Positions 18,881 through 27,480 are shown, counted from the stretch's first letter. The stretch is 64,000 nucleotides of DNA from an uncultured Bacteriovoracaceae bacterium (GCA_950054155.1 CATLOT010000001.1:207098-271097); one strand, 5' to 3'. Made by a program: numbers and translations. Notes: generated from the sequence alone by a model not told the origin.

Positions 18881-19050
18881 TACATACTCCTAAGTATTTT
18901 AAATTATTATGTTTGGTCTTTAGACAAAGGAGTGCTTTAAACGCATGAATTCAAGGGGCCCAAGTTGATTCAAGCGAGAAAGCACGCACGTGCCTAAAGG
19001 GTATTCACCAGTAAATGTAGGGTAAAAATTTTTTTAAGTTGTCGCTGTGA

Positions 19051-19179
19051 CTAGTTACGCTTGCGCGGATCCAGTTGCGTCGTGAGAGGTGAGGTCACTA
19101 CGCCAGCAACATTAGACGCATCAATTCCTGCTTTTGTTGAAGCAAGCATTCCGATGAATTTTGTCATGTTGTTAATCAT
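19051..19179 (-). CDS. 42-residue peptide ORF upstream of the ABC exporter
   Basis: An ORF not in usual gene-length range: ATG 19179 to TAG 19051, 42 codons. It has a textbook Shine-Dalgarno (GGAGGAA, four to eight bases upstream). The peptide begins MINNMTKFIGMLAST, has a middle rich in Ala/Val/Gly/Thr (SNVAGVVTSPLTTQLD) and ends basic (PRKRN). It is followed by an AT-rich gap and then the 83-residue, ABC exporter and DUF1854 genes on the same strand. It could be the exporter's peptide cargo or a leader peptide. Neither is proven; no cleavage motif such as Gly-Gly at a clear leader end is seen. Confidence 0.6.
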   Translation of the reverse strand: MINNMTKFIGMLASTKAGIDASNVAGVVTSPLTTQLDPRKRN

Positions 19180-19278
19180 AGTTTCCTCCGTGTTGTTGAT
19201 TCACACGTTATAGAATTCAAAATAACCTAAAAAAAATTATTGTCAACAGGGAAAAAGAATTTATTTTTTAGGATTTTG

Positions 19279-20262
19279 TTAGGAGTAGACTTCAAACCAT
19301 GTCGAAAAGAAAGAGTCGAGTTTGCTTGTGTCCCAAAGTGGAGCTTTATTCCAATCTTCTAAAACATCTAAGCTAAAAGCAACACCACTTTCAATAGGGA
19401 CTCTTGGTTGCCAATTACAATCAAATTGAAATTTAGAAATATCTGCCCAAACCTTTATGGGCTCATCTTTTAAATCCTTAAGTGATGTTGTTTTAGATTT
19501 AAGTAATGTTGCTAATTCTGAAAGTTCGATCGAGCGACCGCTACCTACGTTATAGGCTTCACCGTCATTGCCCTCTATTGCAGCGATATAAAGAGCATTG
19601 GAAACATCAGTGCAATAAACAAAGTCGCGAGCATGTTGACCATTTCCGACGATGGTTAAATTCATACCTTCTGCTTTTTGCTTCATCCACAAACTAAAAA
19701 CAGAGCCCGGAAAGAGACGTGAAATATTACGAGGCCCGTAGGCATTAAAAATTCTTAAAGATACTGTTGGAAGGCTAAAGAGTTCTCCCCAGTGGAAGAC
19801 AGCTTCTTCAGCTTGAAGTTTTGAAAGACCTGAAGGAGTTAAGGGATGAGTAGAGTCAGTTTCAAGAGTCGGTGTACTTGCGATTCCATAGATACTTGAA
19901 CTGCTTGCGAAAATAAACTTTTTTAAATCTGACTGGCGAGCAGCTTGGAGGACTTTAATTGTTCCATTAACGTTCGTCGTAAAAAAGACTTCAGGGTTTT
20001 TAATACTTGATATGGGACATTCTAAACCCGCGAGATGAAAAACGTAGTCTAGGTTCTGAAAATGAGGATCGTCACATGAAAGCTCTAAAATATCTTGGTG
20101 AACTTTTTTAAACCTCGGATGATTACTCCACTGAGCTAGGTTTTCCCATGTTCCATTTGCCTCGTTATCAAGAGCAATAACTTCATGACCTTCTTTTATA
20201 AGATGGTCCACAAGATGGCTGCCGAGAAAGCCCGCTGCCCCTGTCACAAGAGATCGAATCAT
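19279..20262 (-). CDS. NAD-dependent epimerase-like (extended SDR) protein, catalytic Tyr replaced
   Basis: About 327 residues with the Rossmann start TGAAGFLGSHLVDHL, the Ser/Thr of ASSSSIYG, and ARDFVYCTDVSNA, as in nucleotide-sugar epimerases/dehydratases. The usual Y-x-x-x-K catalytic pair reads PLTPSGLSKL here, so the Tyr is Ser (codon TCA at 19831-19833) while the Lys is kept. That predicts loss of normal epimerase chemistry or a different role. Start: ATG 20262 has GGAA upstream; ATG 20274 would add four residues. It is a single gene between the peptide cluster and the HAD-like gene. Confidence 0.8.
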   Translation of the reverse strand: MIRSLVTGAAGFLGSHLVDHLIKEGHEVIALDNEANGTWENLAQWSNHPRFKKVHQDILELSCDDPHFQNLDYVFHLAGLECPISSIKNPEVFFTTNVNGTIKVLQAARQSDLKKFIFASSSSIYGIASTPTLETDSTHPLTPSGLSKLQAEEAVFHWGELFSLPTVSLRIFNAYGPRNISRLFPGSVFSLWMKQKAEGMNLTIVGNGQHARDFVYCTDVSNALYIAAIEGNDGEAYNVGSGRSIELSELATLLKSKTTSLKDLKDEPIKVWADISKFQFDCNWQPRVPIESGVAFSLDVLEDWNKAPLWDTSKLDSFFSTWFEVYS

Positions 20263-20453
20263 GTTTTTTTCCATGAAATAAGTTTAATAGGCAATGGGAT
20301 TTGTGTCCAAGTCTTTGCGAAGGAAATTATGGTAGGTGCCTGGAATTAGGACGATTGAAAGGCTTTAGTCAGATAAAAATTACTTAGCCCCCTTGTCGAA
20401 AAGCTGCTTGAGGGGTCAATTAAAGTAATCGAGTAATAAGATAAGGAATGGTT

Positions 20454-21167
20454 ATGAAACTTCTAGTGGCTTCACTTTTTATTCTCTTCATTGCGAGTAG
20501 CTTTTCTAAAAGTGAGGTAATTGAGACTCGTGAATATAGTGATATTTTTAAAAGAATTGATGAAGTTGGGCAACGATATGGAAGTGAGAACGTACTTGTT
20601 GTTTTTGATATAGATGATACCTTACTCGTCATTGAGCACTGTAAAAAACCTAATGGGGAAATGACGTCAGGACTTGGGAAACTTTTTTCTTGTCCCTCTG
20701 AACATACAGAGAGAGATCTCAGTTTAAAGATAGCAAGTATTCAAGATAAAGGTTTTGCAACTATCGCCCTTACAGCGAGAGGCAATAGCCTTATTACACC
20801 AACACGAAGAGAGTTGGCGAGAAAGCATGAGGGGTTAAAGACCTTCGATTTCGCAGCTAAGCCTTTTATTCAAGAAATCAAAAATATTAAAGTTGCGAAG
20901 ACAAAGCGCTGTAAGAAAGGTCAGACACCACCTTGTTTGAGTGGTAAGTTTTCAACCTATCCAAAGTTCTTAGAGGGTGTCATGTACGCCAATGGCACTC
21001 ATAAAGGCCTCGCCTTGAAGGCTTTACTTGAGGCGCTTAATGAAAGCTTTAAGGCCATTGTCTTTATTGATGATAGAGTTAAGAATACAAAGAATATGGA
21101 TATGATCTACAAAGATGAAAAGACTGTAGATCTTACGAATTTTCTCTATTTAAGGCATCGCGATTAA
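20454..21167 (+). CDS. Secreted HAD-like protein (DUF2608)
   Basis: A 237-residue protein with a signal peptide (KLLVASLFILFIASSFS). Its haloacid-dehalogenase motif I is VVFDIDDTLL (about residue 46), motif II is IALTARG, and motif IV FIDDRVKN is near residue 200. These suit a phosphohydrolase, and DUF2608 members are secreted. The start is ATG 20454, six bases after AAGGA; ATG 20448 sits too close to that site. It ends four bases into the convergent protease gene. Confidence 0.75.
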   Translation: MKLLVASLFILFIASSFSKSEVIETREYSDIFKRIDEVGQRYGSENVLVVFDIDDTLLVIEHCKKPNGEMTSGLGKLFSCPSEHTERDLSLKIASIQDKGFATIALTARGNSLITPTRRELARKHEGLKTFDFAAKPFIQEIKNIKVAKTKRCKKGQTPPCLSGKFSTYPKFLEGVMYANGTHKGLALKALLEALNESFKAIVFIDDRVKNTKNMDMIYKDEKTVDLTNFLYLRHRD

Positions 21168-22027
21168 TCTCGCTTGATGAGATCAATATAGTTAATCTCG
21201 GAGAAATAATCACGTGGACTAACGAGGCCACCCCAGTCATTACATTCTCTTTGCTCATCTCTTTCATAATTTCTTCCCGTGCCTCTCACCAAGACACCGA
21301 TGATTTGGTTGTTTTGATTGAAAACAGCAGAGCCTGAGTTTACGGAAAAGGAATCAAGGTCACTAGTAAAGCTATCTTTGGCGTCTCCAAAGTTTCCATG
21401 TTCTTTAATTACATAACCATTGTCGGTATATTTCATAGCAAGACCAAAGGGAAAGCCTAGCATATATATCTCTTCCCCTTTTTGAACTCTTTTATAGTTA
21501 ATTCTTAAAGGCTCTCGGCTTTTTACCGGACGGTCGAGTCTGATTGTTGCGATGTCGTGATCCCCTGGGAAATTAAAATCAAAAAGAGGCGCTGAGATTA
21601 GTTCAAATACCGAACTCGCGCTCACGATAAATTTATTTTGGTTGCTTTTGGTGACCTTATAGTCAAAGACAGCAACGAATTCTTTGAGATTTAATTCTGA
21701 GCCTTCTTCAACACAATGCCCTGCTGTTAGAATGAGATCTTCTTCAATAAGGGAAGCGGAGCAGTTTGCAATGAGTTTTTGATGTTGAGTAAAGCGAGCA
21801 TCCTCGCAGAAGTTGAGATCCTTTTGGTAACTGAGGCCATTTAATTCAACAGTTCCATCTGTGTGCCATGTCAGGTTTTTCTTCCTCACTAATGCTGCGA
21901 TGGAATGGGAAATCTCTTGGACCTCAAAAGGGGCATCTCTCACTTCGTGACGATCGTCACTTCCCGTTATTGATGCTTGAACTGAGAGCAAGAGGAAAGA
22001 GAGAAAGAAGGTGCTTAGCACCTTCAT
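21164..22027 (-). CDS. Secreted trypsin-like serine protease
   Basis: A 287-residue S1/V8-like protease with a signal peptide (KVLSTFFLSFLLLSVQASITG). The triad is visible: His in LTAGHCVEEG, Asp in GDHDIATIRLD, Ser in SVNSGSAVF. The oxyanion-hole Gly of the usual GNSGSP is Val here (VNSGSA), which could weaken activity. ATG 22027 is chosen because the longer frame precedes the signal peptide. It is two bases downstream of a small secreted-protein gene. A second member of the same family lies at 56765-57703. Confidence 0.82.
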   Translation of the reverse strand: MKVLSTFFLSFLLLSVQASITGSDDRHEVRDAPFEVQEISHSIAALVRKKNLTWHTDGTVELNGLSYQKDLNFCEDARFTQHQKLIANCSASLIEEDLILTAGHCVEEGSELNLKEFVAVFDYKVTKSNQNKFIVSASSVFELISAPLFDFNFPGDHDIATIRLDRPVKSREPLRINYKRVQKGEEIYMLGFPFGLAMKYTDNGYVIKEHGNFGDAKDSFTSDLDSFSVNSGSAVFNQNNQIIGVLVRGTGRNYERDEQRECNDWGGLVSPRDYFSEINYIDLIKRD

Positions 22028-22029
22028 TA

Positions 22030-22332
22030 TTATTCTGCGATTTGACACTTGAGCGATACACCGTCGTCTGCACATACGACATCGTTAGCACTGATATAGG
22101 TAGAGCCCATTCCGTGCTCATCTTGTCCACCAGCTTCAAGAAGGGCCATGGCTAATTCAAGTCCGCCATTTTCAATCATACGATCATAATTGATGTTGCC
22201 TTTCTCGTCGGCATGGAAACACTCTGCAGATCTTTCTGCTGAAACCTTGCAAACGATATTGCCTTCAATAGAAGCAGCAAATGTTTGAGAAACCATAAGA
22301 GAGAAGAGGAGGGTGAGGCTTACTAATTTCAT
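22030..22332 (-). CDS. Small secreted protein
   Basis: A 100-residue protein with a signal peptide (MKLVSLTLLFSLMVSQTFAA). The mature part has four Cys (CKVSAERSAECF, VVCADDGVSLKC), likely two disulfides. No family is recognised. Its TAA is two bases before the protease start, so the pair is translated from one mRNA. A role with the protease, for example inhibitor or prodomain partner, is possible but unsupported. Confidence 0.65.
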   Translation of the reverse strand: MKLVSLTLLFSLMVSQTFAASIEGNIVCKVSAERSAECFHADEKGNINYDRMIENGGLELAMALLEAGGQDEHGMGSTYISANDVVCADDGVSLKCQIAE

Positions 22333-22473
22333 TTCTTATCCTTGTCATTTTTGGGTATGACTTAGAATAAAGGGAACCTCCCTTCAGGGGGAGTCATTGA
22401 GTAAAAGGGAATAGGACCTGTCAGGTATCTAGACACTTTTAAGGTCCCTTAAAGAGCTAAGTTGCCGCAATTA

Positions 22474-24783
22474 CTAGAGGTTGATGTACCTGTTGAGATC
22501 GATTTTTCCTCGCTCATTTGTGGATTTTATGACGGCGAGGTCAGAAACCTTATTATAGGTTTTCCAAAAGTCAGGAGCAGATCTTGATAGGCCATACTTT
22601 TTAAGTACTTTTAAGACAGCAGCATTGTGTGTCGCGCTTTTAAGGTCTTTATTGAAAGTCGAGATCTGAGACTCCTTTAAGGGAATAATGAAGTTTGCAT
22701 AACTTGATCCTGCACCTTTTATAATGTCAACACTATCCTTTTCAGGCCTTCTTCTGTCTCCCTCAAAGAACATCATGGCAACGTTGTAATGATCTTTATT
22801 ATGAATGAGCGTATAGAGCTCAGATGAGTTTTTCTTCTCTATCAATAAATGAATGGTGTCTGGAAGGTATCTCGCCGTTTGAGATGAGAGGCTTTTGAGC
22901 TCATCAAAGGGAGTCGTGCTTTCTTTATGTAGGTTTGACCTCTTCGTTTGAGTGGGGGTGTAGTAGTCGAGAATTAATTTCTTGAGGAGGCCTTCTTTTG
23001 TCGATACTTGTGAGCGACTCTTGATCGAAGCTCCTTGATAGACATATTCCTTGCTTAGCTTTTCTTGAACATCGTCAGAGAGGATATCGGCAAGACTTTT
23101 AAGAAGGGATTCGTCTTTATTCGGAGTAGGGATATTCCAGTCTTTCCTTATTTGCTCTCTCTTTTCTTGGGGGAGAAATGAGAGAAAGAGGTCTTCGGAG
23201 GCAACTCGACTGACCTCCATATAAAGACGGGAATTCACTTGGTGGAGAAGGGGGCCAAAAACGTTATAGCCTGCGCTAAGGTTATAATAGATAGATTCAA
23301 AAACATGATAATCGAGAACCCACACTGTTTTTGGAACTCGTCCTCTTAGTCCGTGAAGGACAGTGGCGCTATCATAGTGGCGAAAAACAGTGATATTGGC
23401 ATTGGGATCGTTATTATTACCTTGCCATAGAGAGTCAAGGCCAAGGGACTTGCCCTTGAGATGAGAGAACTTTGTTTCTACGGATTCCCAGTACCTCTTA
23501 CGAAAGTTAACAAGAGGCTTGAGGTCTCCATCAAGTTTTGAGGGAAAGGCTGTCTGCTTGGCAACGTCATTGTAAGCGGCTTCTGATTGAATCAAGGGGT
23601 CTACGCTCGGATCAAGAAAGAGAACCCAGAAGTGATCGTTTATAACATTGAGGGCCGTTTGACCGCGACAGACAGGACCTTTGATGAAGGTCATAATAAA
23701 GTAATTACTGTGCTGAAGAAAGAAATTGTAGCGCGCTCTTGGTGGGATCACTTTAAAAGTTTTAAAAGGATTTGAGCCGGCAGAATCATACGCAGGCATC
23801 TTCTCGGGTTCTTTCTTCCAATTTGTCTTTAGAAAATCACGTTCTATGGTAGAGCGAATTTTTGCAGATAGTTTAAAAGGAATATTGGTTTTATGAACGA
23901 GTGTGTTTGTTATAGGTCTTAGACGATAGAAGAACTTCGTTGGAGGCTTTGAAAAAGGAAAGTCTGTAGCAACTTCGTTAATCGTTCCTTTTCGTGTCGT
24001 TGAACGAACTAATCTGAAAGTAATATTGGGATAATCCTCAAAGTAAAGTGTTGCCAAAAAGAGGTGTTCGTAAAGATAGCGACTTACAATTTGTTCTTTA
24101 AGACCTTTTTGATTCAGAAAATTTTCCCATGCCAAGATTTGCTTAGAGGTTTTTTGACGAAGGGAATCCTCCATTCTTTCTAGATCTGGTCCAGGAGCCC
24201 CTAGAGAGAGCCATGTCTGTATTTTATCAATCTCACCATCTGTAAGGGCAGGGAGTCCTAGAGGCATTCGTCCAGCCGGGTTGATTTCTCTGAACCTTTC
24301 AAGTTCGGACTCTTCTGTCGAAGTGATGCAAGCACGAGAGTACTCAGAATCATATTTTTGTTGTTTGCCAGACTCTATTCCCGGTGGAGTTGAGATGAGG
24401 TATTCAAGGAGGTTGTGGGGATTGCCTTTGGTGACACTGAAAAAGCCTAGCTTTCTCCACTCCTGCGGATTTTTGGCATCGACATAGAGCCTTGTTGGTT
24501 TTCGGTTTCCAAAAGTTGAAAAGTCATAGAGATTATCCTGGCTTGCTCCCCTGGTAAGACCTTCATAACTTGTTAGGTTGAGTTGGCAGGGAGAATTATA
24601 ACAAGAGTGGCAGGCGATACACTTTTGATCGAAAATTGGTTGGATATGTTGAGAGTGATAATCCTTTAAGGACATAACCTCCACTGTTGTTTCTTTCTGA
24701 GACTCCTTTTCAAGATAAAGGTTCACAGCAATAACGGAGAGGATAATGATAGAAAATAAAAAGAAAATTTTAGATCTTAACAA
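22474..24783 (-). CDS. cti: Fatty acid cis-trans isomerase Cti
   Basis: A 769-residue heme protein that turns cis-unsaturated phospholipid acyl chains into trans forms and so stiffens the membrane under stress. An N-terminal membrane segment (FFLFSIIILSVIAVNLYL) is followed by the c-type heme motif CIACHSC near residue 57, then the long Cti domain. The length agrees with the family. It lies behind a 66-residue gene and shares the divergent promoter region with the 237-residue gene at 25206. In Pseudomonas and Vibrio, Cti answers solvent or heat stress. Confidence 0.85.
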   Translation of the reverse strand: MLRSKIFFLFSIIILSVIAVNLYLEKESQKETTVEVMSLKDYHSQHIQPIFDQKCIACHSCYNSPCQLNLTSYEGLTRGASQDNLYDFSTFGNRKPTRLYVDAKNPQEWRKLGFFSVTKGNPHNLLEYLISTPPGIESGKQQKYDSEYSRACITSTEESELERFREINPAGRMPLGLPALTDGEIDKIQTWLSLGAPGPDLERMEDSLRQKTSKQILAWENFLNQKGLKEQIVSRYLYEHLFLATLYFEDYPNITFRLVRSTTRKGTINEVATDFPFSKPPTKFFYRLRPITNTLVHKTNIPFKLSAKIRSTIERDFLKTNWKKEPEKMPAYDSAGSNPFKTFKVIPPRARYNFFLQHSNYFIMTFIKGPVCRGQTALNVINDHFWVLFLDPSVDPLIQSEAAYNDVAKQTAFPSKLDGDLKPLVNFRKRYWESVETKFSHLKGKSLGLDSLWQGNNNDPNANITVFRHYDSATVLHGLRGRVPKTVWVLDYHVFESIYYNLSAGYNVFGPLLHQVNSRLYMEVSRVASEDLFLSFLPQEKREQIRKDWNIPTPNKDESLLKSLADILSDDVQEKLSKEYVYQGASIKSRSQVSTKEGLLKKLILDYYTPTQTKRSNLHKESTTPFDELKSLSSQTARYLPDTIHLLIEKKNSSELYTLIHNKDHYNVAMMFFEGDRRRPEKDSVDIIKGAGSSYANFIIPLKESQISTFNKDLKSATHNAAVLKVLKKYGLSRSAPDFWKTYNKVSDLAVIKSTNERGKIDLNRYINL

Positions 24784-24803
24784 TGGGTTCTCCCTAAGAA
24801 GGA

Positions 24804-25004
24804 TTATTCACTATGGGAGAGGTAACTCTCTACCATTTCTCTTTGGTTGTGCACTTCATGGGAAAAGGAGTTTTTAAACTTAAGGTAAACATCATTAGCT
24901 GAAATTCTTTGGGCTTCATCGGCGTATTCGATTTCGCGCTCAGATCCCTTCTTGCGACCAATAACTTCACTTAGGATTTGCTTAAACGGCTTTCTCTGTT
25001 CCAT
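24804..25004 (-). CDS. Small hydrophilic protein upstream of cti
   Basis: A 66-residue, highly charged protein (FKQILSEVIGRKKGSEREIEY) with no signal peptide or TM helix. AAGGAAGGA stands just upstream of ATG 25004, so it is probably translated. The cti start lies 21 bases after its stop. No family is recognised. It might be a regulator or partner of Cti, or a coincidental neighbour. Confidence 0.6.
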   Translation of the reverse strand: MEQRKPFKQILSEVIGRKKGSEREIEYADEAQRISANDVYLKFKNSFSHEVHNQREMVESYLSHSE

Positions 25005-25082
25005 GAGTCCTTCCTTTTTGAAGAGTACATACTTAATTTAACTCGATGCGGGGAGGATTGATTCTAGAGCTTGGGTAGATAT

Positions 25083-25100
25083 TGTGTATTTCGCTACACA
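25083..25100. promoter_or_regulatory. 18-bp dyad TGTGTA-N6-TACACA (putative operator)
   Basis: A perfect inverted repeat with 6-bp arms and a 6-bp spacer, in the 200-bp gap between the cti operon and the divergent gene at 25206. The geometry is like Crp/Fnr-family sites (TGTGA-N6-TCACA), with a changed core. A site here could control both directions. No binding protein can be named. Confidence 0.4.
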
Positions 25101-25205
25101 TTCAAGTGCTCAAAAACTGGCTATGTCCCTGTTTTTTTTACAGTGTATCCAAGCAAAGTTCTTTACTATGTTAAATTAGCCCACCACTTATAACCCAGAG
25201 GACTT

Positions 25206-25919
25206 ATGCGTAAACCAATGACTTTTCTGTCACTCTTCTTTTGCTTAAGTGTATTTTCAGCGACTAAGAACAGTGTGAAAGAACAGTATGAAATTGCTGA
25301 GACACAGACTCGACTCAAGCTTCAATCGCTTCTTTCTCAGCAGAATCAACCCAAGAGAATTAAAGAAATCGTTGGCGAGTTTCAGGCAGAATATGAAAAG
25401 AGCATTAGAACGCTTAACAAACTGATCGATGAAACTCCATTAACAACATGGAATGCTTATCAAGAAGTGACTGATGGGTCTAAAGCCTATTCAACTCGTC
25501 TTCAAAAGTTTTTAACTTCGAAAACTGGGCAAGAAAGACTAAAGGGGTTTATTCAAGGTAAAGCTCTTCACTCAAAAAAAGTTGTTAAAGAAGCCCTTCA
25601 GTTTGATAAAGCCACTTTTAACACCTTTGATCAGACTTATGCGATTTATAAAAGAGTTGTTCAATCAGCAAACCCCCAAAAAACTGCTGAAGAAATAGCA
25701 AAAATAACCAGAATTTGTGCTGAGCAGGTGAATGCAGAATCATTTTCTCTTTCCACGAAGAGCGAACGAAAGAGATTAGTGAGCCTCTATAAGAATTTGA
25801 GTAATGAAGCCAAGTCATTTTCAGATCAATACCTTGAGAAGACGCTTGCTATTCAGCAGACTGCACTTAAATATTCGACAAAAATTCAAGAGTACTACAT
25901 GAAAGCTCTAAACAAGTAG
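25206..25919 (+). CDS. Secreted helical protein
   Basis: A 237-residue protein with a signal peptide (MTFLSLFFCLSVFSAT), then almost wholly helical, Lys/Glu/Gln-rich sequence. It has no catalytic motif and few aromatic residues. ATG 25206 follows AGAGGA. Its gene ends two bases before the Rossmann gene, so the two may share a message. No family is recognised; a structural or scaffold role in the periplasm is possible. Confidence 0.6.
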   Translation: MRKPMTFLSLFFCLSVFSATKNSVKEQYEIAETQTRLKLQSLLSQQNQPKRIKEIVGEFQAEYEKSIRTLNKLIDETPLTTWNAYQEVTDGSKAYSTRLQKFLTSKTGQERLKGFIQGKALHSKKVVKEALQFDKATFNTFDQTYAIYKRVVQSANPQKTAEEIAKITRICAEQVNAESFSLSTKSERKRLVSLYKNLSNEAKSFSDQYLEKTLAIQQTALKYSTKIQEYYMKALNK

Positions 25920-25921
25920 CT

Positions 25922-26623
25922 ATGACCTGGGGGATTGTTGGATTAGGATGGCTTGGTCACGAACTTAGTAAAGTTCTTAAGGGCAGAGGTGAGTGCTGCT
26001 GGGGAACTCATAGAAGTGACTTCACATTTGGAAAGGATTCGTTTCCTAATTATCCTGCGCGTATTCTCTTTTTGAACACACCTCCACTCACAGAGTTAAA
26101 TCCGAGAACCTTTGCCGATGAGATAAGTTCAGAGGCAGAGCAAATTATTTTCATCAGTTCGACCTCAGTATATGGAAACCTTAAGGGGGTTTGCACGGAG
26201 GACACTCTACCTGCGCCACAAACAAAACGAGCTCAATGGCTTGTTGAAGTTGAAAAACAATTGCTGGATCGCTTTGATCAAAAGCTTTTGATCATAAGGC
26301 CTGGTGGACTTATTGGTGAAGATCGTCATCCTGTCTATAGTATTCCTAAGGATCGTGAGCTAGAGGGAGGGAAAGATGTCGTCAATCTTATTCATAGAAA
26401 AGACTTGATTGAGATCATCATAAGGTCTTCTAATCTGGGTTTTACTGGTATTTTGAACGCCGTATCTCCTGAACATCCAGAGAAAGGTAGTTATTATTGT
26501 GAGATGGCAACGAGGCTTGGTCTGGATATTCCTCTTTACAAAGACTCCTCTAAAAACTCCAAAGAAGTGAACTCTCTCCATGTTGGAAATTTCTTTAAAG
26601 ACTGGACTTCACTAATATTCTAG
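25922..26623 (+). CDS. NAD(P)-binding Rossmann protein (YeeZ-like)
   Basis: A 233-residue SDR-fold protein that starts directly with WGIVGLGWLGHELSK, the GxGxxG dinucleotide site. It continues with ISSTSVYGNL (the Ser/Thr...Y region) and IRPGGLIGEDRHP. The shape matches short atypical epimerases such as YeeZ. There is no clear YxxxK pair. The start is ATG 25922, two bases after the previous gene. The substrate is unknown. A dispersed repeat and a terminator follow its stop codon directly. Confidence 0.78.
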   Translation: MTWGIVGLGWLGHELSKVLKGRGECCWGTHRSDFTFGKDSFPNYPARILFLNTPPLTELNPRTFADEISSEAEQIIFISSTSVYGNLKGVCTEDTLPAPQTKRAQWLVEVEKQLLDRFDQKLLIIRPGGLIGEDRHPVYSIPKDRELEGGKDVVNLIHRKDLIEIIIRSSNLGFTGILNAVSPEHPEKGSYYCEMATRLGLDIPLYKDSSKNSKEVNSLHVGNFFKDWTSLIF

Positions 26624-26658
26624 GGCTCTTCACACTTAAGGGTGTTTTCACTGCATCA
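26624..26658 (+). repeat. Dispersed 35-bp repeat, copy 1
   Basis: A 35-base sequence found again at 63924-63958 with 33 of 35 matching bases. It lies immediately after the stop codon of the Rossmann protein and before a hairpin terminator. Read leftwards it would encode DAVKTPLSVKS, and the other copy encodes the same peptide in a frame that is open to the window edge. It may be a gene-end repeat or a shared C-terminus; this copy has no long frame of its own. Confidence 0.55.
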
Positions 26659-26668
26659 TAAGGCATAA

Positions 26669-26700
26669 AAAAAGCCATCTTATAAAGACGGCTTTTTGTT
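26669..26700 (+). terminator. Bidirectional intrinsic terminator
   Basis: AAAAAGCC-A-TCTT / AAGA-C-GGCTTTTT forms a stem with a three-base loop and T/A runs on both sides. It lies 50 bases after the stop at 26621 and ends the Rossmann gene transcript. The next 200 bases before the lipoprotein gene hold no other feature I can support. Confidence 0.8.
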
Positions 26701-26919
26701 TTTGGTGGGTCATTGATGTCACTAGTTGAACTCTTGAGAGATTGATCTTGTTTTTTTTGTAGTAATTTGACTGGTAAGTCAAATTGTCATTTATGGATTG
26801 TAGATATGGTTTTATTGAAATTTATAAAAGGATAAGGTGCGTGTAATTATTTCATAGGTGGATTCTTATTATCTAACGCAAGGTCTAGGATAAACTAAAC
26901 AAATAAATAAAAGGGAAAA

Positions 26920-27480
26920 ATGTCTATGAAAAATTTTTTAAACTCATTGTTATTTACTTTACTAATATCACTAACTGGTTGCTTTAATTCTTACACCCAT
27001 TCACTGTGTGCTGGAAAAACTCAAGTAAATCTTAATTCCTATGTTGGAGAATACTCAATGTATATGAATTTTCTTGGACAGGAAGTAAAAGAAGGAAAAC
27101 TAGACTTTAAAAAAGGATCTAGTCAGGGAACTTACTCTTTGTATGATGAATATGGGGAAATCTCTTTCGAAGATATGGTAAGTTGTAAGGTAGGAAATCA
27201 AATTATTCTTGAATCAGAGATGGAGACCGAATCAGGGAATACTACCTCTCTTTTTAGCACAATGTTAGTAGAAGTTAATCCTAATAATGAACTCATTTTG
27301 AGCTTATCGGAATTAGACTATGATCTGTTGTCACAAGATAATGTTCCAACAGTTGAGCTTGCCCCAGATGCTTCCTATGGCCTAGGTGAAGTATTAGTTG
27401 CGATTGAAAATCAAAATCTAACAGCCAAAGAAGTTCTTCTATATTTTAATAAACCAGGTATTATACAAATAAAAAAGTAA
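26920..27480 (+). CDS. Putative lipoprotein, AT-rich gene
   Basis: A 186-residue protein with a signal peptide ending in the lipobox SLTGC (Cys at about residue 21). The rest is acidic and shows no known domain. The start ATG 26920 sits after AAGGGAAA. The gene and its upstream 200 bases are clearly more AT-rich than their neighbours, which may mean recent arrival. It lies next to the tRNA-linked region at 27641-27919, where insertions often occur. It is closed by a strong terminator. Confidence 0.6.
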   Translation: MSMKNFLNSLLFTLLISLTGCFNSYTHSLCAGKTQVNLNSYVGEYSMYMNFLGQEVKEGKLDFKKGSSQGTYSLYDEYGEISFEDMVSCKVGNQIILESEMETESGNTTSLFSTMLVEVNPNNELILSLSELDYDLLSQDNVPTVELAPDASYGLGEVLVAIENQNLTAKEVLLYFNKPGIIQIKK

